From assembly GCA_030690405.1 (NCBI GenBank), contig JAUYGU010000077.1:1-19861 (forward strand): 19,861 bases of DNA, read 5' to 3'. Made by a program: the position numbers and the translations under genes. Position 1 is the first letter of the stretch, and each line of letters starts with the position of its first letter. Below are positions 15,501 to 19,861 of the stretch, one piece after another. Below the pieces are notes generated by a model. It was not told the origin of the DNA. It worked only from the letters and a program-made list of their open reading frames with translations, and did no database searches. Source of the stretch: Dehalococcoidia bacterium (GTDB taxonomy: Bacteria; Chloroflexota; Dehalococcoidia; SM23-28-2; RBG-16-64-32).

Positions 15501-15855
15501 CCCCGTCGTACGCAACCTCGCCGCCTGCGGCTACCGCATTTACGCCACGGAGGGCACCGCCGCCATGCTCCGCGCCATCGGCGTGGCCGTGGAGCAGGTG
15601 CCCAAGCGCCTGGACGAAGGCCACCCCAACGTCGTGGACGTCATCCGCGACGGGCTGGTGGACGTCGTGATCAACACGCCGGAGGGAGAGCTGACGGAGA
15701 CCCTTCGCGACGGCTTCCAGATCCGCCGCGCCGCCGCCGAGCGTCGCATCCCCTCCTTCACCTCTATCGATACGGCCGCCGCCGCCGTCAACGCCCTCGC
15801 CGGCGGCGACCGTCACTTCACCGTTCAGCCCCTGCGTGACTATCTCTCGCCGTGA
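12565..15855 (+). CDS. carB: Carbamoyl phosphate synthase large subunit
   Basis: The 1096-residue enzyme makes carbamoyl phosphate from bicarbonate, ammonia and two ATP. It has two homologous halves. Each has a pre-ATP-grasp segment ([20 protein letters not shown] from residue 8; [20 protein letters not shown] from 571) and an ATP-grasp domain with a Gly-rich loop ([23 protein letters not shown]). A C-terminal MGS-like allosteric domain (about 950-1080, with [17 protein letters not shown]) follows. Residues 550-558 (PSAPLRAGD) in the linker between halves are extra relative to the usual STY-EEE junction and are encoded by a dispersed repeat. No clear RBS is seen; the start lies in a hairpin. 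It overlaps pyrK by GTGA. Confidence 0.97.
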   Translation: MTPPPQRVLIIGSGPIVIGQAAEFDYSGSQACRSLREEGVHTVLVNSNPATIMTDEGIADTVYIEPLTVPVIARIIERERPDGLLPTLGGQTGLNLAVALADAGVLDQYGVRVLGTPIETIRRAEDRDLFRRLLADIGEPLPESAAITTIDEAKQAAKELGLPLVVRPAYTLGGTGGGIAHTAADLERIVRVGLAASPISQVLLERCLLGWKEIEYEVMRDAADNCITVCNMENLDPMGVHTGDSIVVAPSQTLSDKEYQMLRSASLKIIRALGIEGGCNIQFALAPRREIADWALRPDGRPPYYVIEVNPRVSRSSALASKATGYPIARVAAKIAAGKRLDEIANRVTGRTTAAFEPALDYCVVKIPRWPFDKFPLGDRTLGTQMKATGEVMAIDRTFEAALGKALRSLEFGGRSLLWEDPTWRDVDPASRVAEPTDERIWALLAALRRGHPPEELSKASGVDPWFTHKLNGMVQMEQRLLSEPLTPHLLREAKRMGLSDAVIGTLGDRLPEQVRALRREWGVRPVYKTVDTCAAEFEAETPYFYSTYPSAPLRAGDEENEAPPLEGEKALVIGSGPIRIAQGIEFDYCSVHAAWALQEAGLRAIMANSNPETVSTDFDTSDRLYFEPLDEEAVRDLLENESLNGQGGPPSIVQFGGQTAINLATPLHRANQPILGSSAEAIDLAEDRARFEDLMERLGIPQPPGAAVTTVEDALSTAQLIGYPVLVRPSYVLGGRAMEIVQNATDLIRYVTAAAAIGEGKPILIDKYLEGKEAEVDAVCDGEATLIPGVMEHIERAGVHSGDSMAVYPALGLTMDEVNTMVDYTERIGAALNVRGLMNVQYVIMREPDGGGSTVYVLEVNPRASRTIPFISKVTGVPMVRLAVQVMLGRTLRDLGYQSGLWPKRRLVAVKAPVFSMSKLIGVDTYLGPEMKSTGEVMGIDYTFEAALAKALYASDLALPAHGAILLSLADRTKPEALPVVRNLAACGYRIYATEGTAAMLRAIGVAVEQVPKRLDEGHPNVVDVIRDGLVDVVINTPEGELTETLRDGFQIRRAAAERRIPSFTSIDTAAAAVNALAGGDRHFTVQPLRDYLSP
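14212..14234. repeat. Dispersed repeat inserted in frame in carB
   Basis: The 23 bp starting CCTTCGGCTCCGCTCAGG is the reverse complement of the pyrR repeat (6505-6527) with 2 mismatches. It encodes most of the extra PSAPLRAGD peptide (residues 550-558) between the two CarB halves and keeps the frame. Confidence 0.75.
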
Positions 15856-16625
15856 AGCTCGAGACCGCCCGCGTCCTCTCCCACGAGCAGCTCTACGAGA
15901 ATACCTTCCTCATGTGGCTCTCCTGTCCCCCCGTCGCCCGTGGCGCCTCACCCGGCCGCTTCCTCATGCTCCACTGCGCCGACGGCTACGACCCGCTGCT
16001 GCCACGCCCCATGAGCTTCCATCGCTTCCGCGAACGCGACGGCGAGCGCCAGTTCGCCATCCTCTACGACGTGCGCGGCCGCGGCACCGCCTGGCTCGCC
16101 GAGCGCCAGCCCGGCGATGAGCTCACGCTGTTCGGGCCCCTGGGCAAAGGCTACGCCGTCAGCAGCCAGGCCCAGAACCTGCTCCTCGTCGCCGGCGGGC
16201 TCGGCGTCGCCGCCGTCGTCGCCCTCGCCGATGAGGCCGTCGCCGCCGGCCGGGCGGTGACGCTCCTCCAGGGCGCCCGCAGCGCGGCGAAGCTGTTCCC
16301 GCCCGAGTCGCTTCCTAGCGAGGTCGAGGTGCTCTCCGCCACCGACGACGGCTCCGCCGGCCACCGCGGCCCCGTAACCGACCTCCTTGCCGGCCACCTC
16401 TCGTGGGCCGACCAGGTCTTCGCCTGTGGGCCAAACGCCATGTTCCGGTCGATGGCGGACGTCCTCAGGGAAGCCCGCACCCGCAAGCCCGTCCAGGCGC
16501 TGCTGGAGGAGCGCATGGGCTGCGGCACCGGCATCTGCTACGGCTGCGCCGTGTTCAGCCGCAGGGGCGTCCGGCTGGTCTGCCGGGACGGCCCGCGATT
16601 TGAGCTGCGGGAGGTCTTTCCCTAG
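15852..16625 (+). CDS. pyrK: Dihydroorotate dehydrogenase electron transfer subunit
   Basis: PyrK passes electrons from the dihydroorotate dehydrogenase PyrD (class 1B) to NAD through FAD and a [2Fe-2S] cluster. The 257 residues show an FAD-binding barrel with RPMSF (52-56) and LFGPLGKGY (93-101). A nucleotide-binding domain follows with [10 protein letters not shown] (113-122) and [10 protein letters not shown] (190-199). A C-terminal cluster motif carries Cys224, Cys229, Cys232 and Cys244 ([14 protein letters not shown]...LVC). The GTG start overlaps carB (GTGA). Unusually, pyrD does not follow, so PyrD must be encoded elsewhere. The alternative, a sulfide dehydrogenase or hydrogenase flavin subunit, is disfavoured by the operon. 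Confidence 0.9.
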   Translation: MKLETARVLSHEQLYENTFLMWLSCPPVARGASPGRFLMLHCADGYDPLLPRPMSFHRFRERDGERQFAILYDVRGRGTAWLAERQPGDELTLFGPLGKGYAVSSQAQNLLLVAGGLGVAAVVALADEAVAAGRAVTLLQGARSAAKLFPPESLPSEVEVLSATDDGSAGHRGPVTDLLAGHLSWADQVFACGPNAMFRSMADVLREARTRKPVQALLEERMGCGTGICYGCAVFSRRGVRLVCRDGPRFELREVFP

Positions 16626-16633
16626 AAGACAAG

Positions 16634-16653
16634 CTGCGGGTTTCAACCCGCAG
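16634..16653. repeat. TTCA-loop hairpin after pyrK
   Basis: CTGCGGGT-TTCA-ACCCGCAG has perfect 8-bp arms and the same TTCA centre as the hairpins between pyrB and pyrC. It lies 8 bp after the pyrK stop. No T-run follows, but it could protect the operon mRNA 3' end. Confidence 0.8.
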
Positions 16654-16692
16654 ACGGAACAAGAAGCTCACCGCTGCCCCGCCCGCAGATTC

Positions 16693-16701
16693 TGATATGA
16701 T
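16693..16701 (+). promoter_or_regulatory. Extended -10 promoter of citrate synthase
   Basis: TG-A-TATGAT is an extended -10 element 48 bp before the citrate synthase ATG. No good -35 box is visible 17 bp upstream. GGGAGG precedes the ATG. Confidence 0.5.
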
Positions 16702-16749
16702 GCAAACGGGCGGGCTAGAAGAGCCGCCGTTCTGAGGGAGGTTTGCGCC

Positions 16750-18060
16750 ATGACCAAGGACTCGCTCGCGGTCACCGATAATCGCACCGGCCGCTCCTAC
16801 GAAATCCCTATCTCGGACGGCACCGTCCACGCCATCGACTTCCGTCAGGTCAAAACCTCGGACGACGACTTCGGCCTGATGGTGTATGACCCTGCCTTCA
16901 CTAACACCGCTTCCTGCCGCAGCGCCATCACCTACATCGACGGCGAACGCGGTATCCTCGAATACCGCGGCTACCCCATCGAGCAGCTGGCCGAGAACAC
17001 CAACTTCCTGGAGACCGCGTATCTCATTCTCTTCGGTGAGCTGCCCACCCGCGACGAGCTCGACCAGTGGATCCACGACATCACCTACCACACCTACGTC
17101 CACGAGAACATCAAGAAGTTCATGGAGGGCTTTCAATACGATGCCCACCCTATGGGCATGCTCGTAGGCACCGTGGCGGCCCTCTCCACGTTCTACCCGG
17201 ATGCCAAGCAGGTGGACGACGCTCGCTCACGGGAGATATCGACCGGTCGTCTCATCGCCAAGATGCCCACCATCGCCGCCTTCGCCTACCGCCACAGCCG
17301 CGGCCTCCCCTACGTCTATCCCGATAATGACCTCAGCTACGCCGGCAACTTCCTCTCCATGCTCTGGAAGATGACGGAACCCAAGTACCAGCCTGACCCC
17401 GCGCTGGAGCGGGCCGTCGATATCTTGTTCATCCTCCACGCCGACCACGAGCAGAACTGCAGCACTAACGCCATGCGCGCCGTGGGAAGCTCAAGGGCCG
17501 ACCCATTCTCCGCTACCGCCGCCGCCGCCGCCGCCCTCTACGGACCCCTCCACGGCGGCGCCAACGAAGCCGTCCTCCGCATGCTCACCGAGATCGGCGA
17601 CCGCAAGCGCGTTCCGGAGTTCGTCAAGCGCGTCAAGGCCGGCGACGGCCGCCTCATGGGCTTCGGTCACCGCGTCTACAAGAACTACGACCCCCGCGCC
17701 ACGATCATCAAGAGGGCCGCCGATGAGGTGTTCCAGGTAACCGGGCGTAATCCCTTGCTGGACATCGCCCTCGAACTGGAGCGCATCGCCCTTCAGGACG
17801 ACTACTTCATCCAGCACAAGCTCTACCCCAACGTCGACTTCTACTCCGGCATCATGTATCAGGCGATGGGCTTCCCGGTCGAGATGTTCCCCGTCCTGTT
17901 CGCGATTCCCCGCACCGTCGGCTGGCTCGCCCAGTGGCGCGAGATGGTCCAGGACCCGGAGCAGAAGATCGCCCGTCCCCGCCAGGTGTTCACGGGTCCC
18001 GCGCGGCGCGACTTCGTGCCCATCGAGAAGCGCAACTCACGGCGCGAGCACGCCGCCTAG
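16750..18060 (+). CDS. gltA: Citrate synthase
   Basis: This 436-residue enzyme condenses oxaloacetate and acetyl-CoA at the entry of the TCA cycle. The catalytic set is intact: His268 in GPLHGGANEAVL, His307 in GFGHRVYKNYDPRA, and Asp363 in LYPNVDFYSG. His230/His233 in ILHADHEQNCSTNA also match. Size and the N-terminal beta-rich segment (DNRTGRSYEIPISDGTVHAIDF, YDPAFTNTASCRSAITYIDGERGILEYRGYPIEQLA) fit the longer GltA type and not the short archaeal/Bacillus type. Methylcitrate synthase is a less likely alternative. It is monocistronic, with GGGAGG 10 nt before the ATG and its own promoter. Confidence 0.95.
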   Translation: MTKDSLAVTDNRTGRSYEIPISDGTVHAIDFRQVKTSDDDFGLMVYDPAFTNTASCRSAITYIDGERGILEYRGYPIEQLAENTNFLETAYLILFGELPTRDELDQWIHDITYHTYVHENIKKFMEGFQYDAHPMGMLVGTVAALSTFYPDAKQVDDARSREISTGRLIAKMPTIAAFAYRHSRGLPYVYPDNDLSYAGNFLSMLWKMTEPKYQPDPALERAVDILFILHADHEQNCSTNAMRAVGSSRADPFSATAAAAAALYGPLHGGANEAVLRMLTEIGDRKRVPEFVKRVKAGDGRLMGFGHRVYKNYDPRATIIKRAADEVFQVTGRNPLLDIALELERIALQDDYFIQHKLYPNVDFYSGIMYQAMGFPVEMFPVLFAIPRTVGWLAQWREMVQDPEQKIARPRQVFTGPARRDFVPIEKRNSRREHAA

Positions 18061-18080
18061 CCCGCCTCCTTCCCGCTCAC

Positions 18081-18153
18081 CCTGTCGCCAAAGGCGACTC
18101 GCCTGTCGCATAGGGCGACTCGCAGAGGCGAGGGCGAGAGCCTGTCGAAGGGC
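18081..18153. repeat. Dispersed palindromic repeat after citrate synthase
   Basis: This begins CCTGTCGCCAAAGGCGACTC and ends with AGCCTGTCGAAGGGC, the same ends as the element at 3593-3638, but with an internal expansion of about 27 bp containing further CGACTCGC and GGCGAG copies. It fills most of the gap before the cupredoxin gene. Confidence 0.7.
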
Positions 18154-18193
18154 CGACCGGCCGGGGGCGATCGCGGCGGGTCTGCCGCCGGTT

Positions 18194-18202
18194 TGATAAG
18201 AT
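18194..18202 (+). promoter_or_regulatory. Extended -10 promoter of the cupredoxin gene
   Basis: TG-A-TAAGAT stands 27 bp before the cupredoxin ATG. The predicted transcript would start near 18208, right at AGGAGGG (18208-18214). That SD-like run is 15 nt from the ATG, longer than usual. Confidence 0.45.
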
Positions 18203-18229
18203 GACACAGGAGGGCGCCCCAGCAGTCCC

Positions 18230-18679
18230 ATGCCCGATAGATATTCTCAGGACCGAAGCCAGAGGGGCAGCGCCCTTGCTGCTCTCCCCCTCATAGCCGC
18301 CGTAGTGTTCGGCCTTGCCTTTATGGCCGGCATGCTCGGCGTGATGGCCTGGTGGGGCGGCGGCGACCACATGGGGATGATGGGCCGTGGCAGCAGCGGC
18401 GCCGATCAGACTCCCGTCGTCTCCAGCGCGGACAAGGTGACGGTCGAGATTCGTGACTACGAGTTCTTCCCCGCCAGGCTCACCGTCGATGCCGGGACGG
18501 AGGTGACGTGGGTGAACCGCGATAACGTCCCCCACAACGCCGTCGCCGGCGACGGCGCCTTCGACACCGGCCGCCTGGATAAGGACGATAGCGCCCCCGT
18601 CACGCTGGACGAGCCCGGAACGCATCCGTACAAGTGCACCTACCATCCGGACATGGCGGCCACCGTTACCGTCCGCTGA
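18230..18679 (+). CDS. Membrane-anchored cupredoxin (plastocyanin-like) protein
   Basis: In this 149-residue protein, residues 16-42 form one hydrophobic helix, a signal anchor or uncleaved signal. A Met/His-rich linker, GGGDHMGMMGRG, follows. The domain from about 68 is a type 1 copper fold: His102 in NVPHNAV, then Cys136, His139 and Met142 in KCTYHPDM, the canonical four ligands. It would carry electrons or bind copper outside the membrane. The linker might take part in copper capture (inference). No oxidase or denitrification gene is next to it. A repeat block separates it from citrate synthase, so it is likely its own unit. Confidence 0.88.
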   Translation: MPDRYSQDRSQRGSALAALPLIAAVVFGLAFMAGMLGVMAWWGGGDHMGMMGRGSSGADQTPVVSSADKVTVEIRDYEFFPARLTVDAGTEVTWVNRDNVPHNAVAGDGAFDTGRLDKDDSAPVTLDEPGTHPYKCTYHPDMAATVTVR

Positions 18680-18701
18680 CGGCTCGCGGCTCGCGCCGCT
18701 A

Positions 18702-18730
18702 TTGACACCGCGTCCGTCAGGCCGTATCTG
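18702..18730 (+). promoter_or_regulatory. Sigma70-type promoter of the MBL-fold hydrolase gene
   Basis: TTGACA (18702-18707) and TATCTG (18725-18730) are exactly 17 bp apart, with a predicted start near 18737 and a short leader ending in AAGGAGG. Confidence 0.6.
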
Positions 18731-18770
18731 TTAGGGACGTGCGAACCGCGATTTCCGGAAGGAGGATATG

Positions 18771-19601
18771 ATGGCCGGCCCCAGCGTGACCGTGGGCAAC
18801 GTTGAGATCGTCGCCCTCCTCGACACGCCGATGGAGTTCGATTGGGCGCTGTTCTTCCCGAACAACCCCCGCTCGGACTTCGACCCATACCAGGACATGT
18901 ATCCGCAGTCCTACCCCGCCAGCGGCAAGTTCGGCACCAACGCCCAGTGCTACGCCCTCCGCTCGCAGGGCAAGACCGTCCTCGTTGACACCGGCATCGG
19001 CCCCGGCCCCATCGCCTTCCTCGGCGGCATCCGCGGCCACCTGGTCGAGGATATGCGGGCGAAGGGCGTCCCGCCGGACGGCGTGGACGTCGTCGTCTTC
19101 AGCCACCTCCACGGCGATCACGTCGGCTGGAACCTCACCGCGGACGGCGCGCCCACCTTCCCCAACGCCCGTTACTACGTGCCGCAGGCGGACTGGGACT
19201 TCTTCTCGCAGGCGCTCAGCGCTAACCCGCAGATGCAGCAGGTCACACCGCTCAAGGACCTCGGTGTGCTGGAGCTGTTCGCCGGCGAAATCGCGCTCAC
19301 GTCCGAGGTGACGACCTACTCGACGCCGGGCCACACGACCGGCCACACCAGCATCATGGTCTCGTCATCGGGCGAACGCGCGCTCATCGCCGGCGACCTC
19401 GCGCACCACCCGGCCCAGGTCGACCACACCGACTGGTGCTCCGGCTTCGACGGCGACCCCGCGAAGGCGATCGAGTCCCGCACCAAGGCGTTCGACCTGG
19501 TGGAGGCGGACGGCCTGCTCGCGGCGATGTGCCACTTCCCGCAGCCGGGGTTCGGCAAGCTCGTCCGGCTGGAGGGGCGGCGCGTCTTCCAGGCGCTCTA
19601 G
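18771..19601 (+). CDS. MBL-fold metallo-hydrolase
   Basis: This 276-residue metallo-beta-lactamase-fold enzyme has a full dinuclear metal site: HLHGDH (H112, H114, D116, H117), His188 in TPGHTTGH, Asp209 in AGDLAHH, and His255 in CHFPQPGFG. The layout resembles the AHL lactonase/quorum-quenching and related hydrolase group; the substrate cannot be read from sequence. There is no signal peptide. Two ATGs stand in tandem at 18768 and 18771. The second is chosen because AAGGAGG (18759-18765) is then 5 nt away instead of 2. It ends 4 bp from the convergent Mrp gene. Confidence 0.88.
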   Translation: MAGPSVTVGNVEIVALLDTPMEFDWALFFPNNPRSDFDPYQDMYPQSYPASGKFGTNAQCYALRSQGKTVLVDTGIGPGPIAFLGGIRGHLVEDMRAKGVPPDGVDVVVFSHLHGDHVGWNLTADGAPTFPNARYYVPQADWDFFSQALSANPQMQQVTPLKDLGVLELFAGEIALTSEVTTYSTPGHTTGHTSIMVSSSGERALIAGDLAHHPAQVDHTDWCSGFDGDPAKAIESRTKAFDLVEADGLLAAMCHFPQPGFGKLVRLEGRRVFQAL

Positions 19602-19605
19602 CGAC

Positions 19606-19861
19606 CTACCCCGTTGCGGCGGCCGGCTGCGCGAAGAAGTGCTGCACGCTCGTCTTCGCCGCCACCTTCTGCGCGATCTCCATGATCGCCTGCGACACCG
19701 GCGAGTCCGGGTCGCTCACCATGATCGGCACGCCGCTGTCGCCGCCCTCGCGCACGCGCACGTCCAGCGGGATCTCGCCCAGGAAGTCCAGCCCCATCTC
19801 CTCCGCCGCCCCCCGCGCGCCGCCGTGCCCGAAGATCTCCGTTCGCTCCCCGCAGTGCGGG
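19606..19861 (-). CDS. Mrp/ApbC-family iron-sulfur cluster carrier, C-terminal part
   Basis: The gene enters from the right edge on the minus strand, so its start and P-loop are outside the window. The visible 84 residues begin PHCGERTEIFG, consistent with the family CPxC/CPHC cluster motif whose first Cys lies just beyond the edge. They continue with GLDFLGEIPLDVRVREGGDSGVP, the characteristic Mrp/NBP35 block. The C-terminal helix SQAIMEIAQKVA and an Ala-rich tail end the protein. It would hold and deliver [4Fe-4S] clusters. The member within the family cannot be resolved from this fragment. Confidence 0.9.
   Translation of the reverse strand, partial: PHCGERTEIFGHGGARGAAEEMGLDFLGEIPLDVRVREGGDSGVPIMVSDPDSPVSQAIMEIAQKVAAKTSVQHFFAQPAAATG

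Noticed and set aside
12457..15816. Very long open frame (over 1100 codons) antisense to carB, continuous with the nucleotidyltransferase frame
   Set aside because: It mirrors the codon bias of carB in GC-rich DNA, has low-complexity Gly/Ala/Val/Asp composition and no motifs; only the last 112 codons are protein-like.

Overview
The window is GC-rich bacterial chromosome. It has tightly packed genes with GTGA/ATGA start-stop overlaps, several extended -10 promoters, and many short dispersed palindromic repeats (TTCGACAGGCTC-type and TTCA-loop hairpins). This looks to me like a Chloroflexota genome (Dehalococcoidia-like), an inference from gene style and repeat types without any database comparison. 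No rRNA, tRNA, CRISPR array, transposase or phage gene was seen.

Layout. Positions 1-3100 hold the 3' end of an FAD-dependent oxidoreductase, a single-domain cyclic-nucleotide-binding protein, a patatin-like phospholipase, an alpha/beta hydrolase and an acidic unknown protein. Positions 3343-5283 hold a MoaD/ThiS-like protein, then a Fur-family regulator translationally coupled to a NicO/HoxN-type nickel/cobalt transporter. The regulator's promoter carries TTGCAA-type repeats resembling the Nur (nickel) operator. A convergent Rieske ferredoxin gene follows (5357-5668).

The core is a pyrimidine biosynthesis locus (about 5729-16625). It has a promoter, a PyrR-binding RNA hairpin and an intrinsic terminator (attenuator), followed by pyrR, pyrB, pyrC, carA, carB and pyrK. 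The locus is interrupted by non-pyrimidine material. Between pyrB and pyrC lies a 435-bp block of TTCA-loop hairpins with an exact 54-bp copy of the pyrB 3' end. Between pyrC and carA sits an unknown three-helix membrane protein. Between carA and carB come a GNAT acetyltransferase, a small membrane protein and an opposite-strand MNT-type nucleotidyltransferase. Short dispersed repeats have also entered coding sequence in pyrR (C-terminal tail), carB (inter-half linker) and the small membrane protein (N-terminus). pyrD, the usual partner of pyrK, is not in the window.

Downstream are citrate synthase, a membrane-anchored cupredoxin, an MBL-fold hydrolase and the 3' part of an Mrp/ApbC iron-sulfur carrier gene running in from the right edge on the minus strand.

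The points most worth a second look are the TTCA-loop hairpin family, the repeat-derived peptide insertions in pyrimidine enzymes, the predicted PyrR attenuator, the Nur-like nickel module, the membrane protein embedded in the pyr operon, and the inverted repeat centred on the nucleotidyltransferase start codon.
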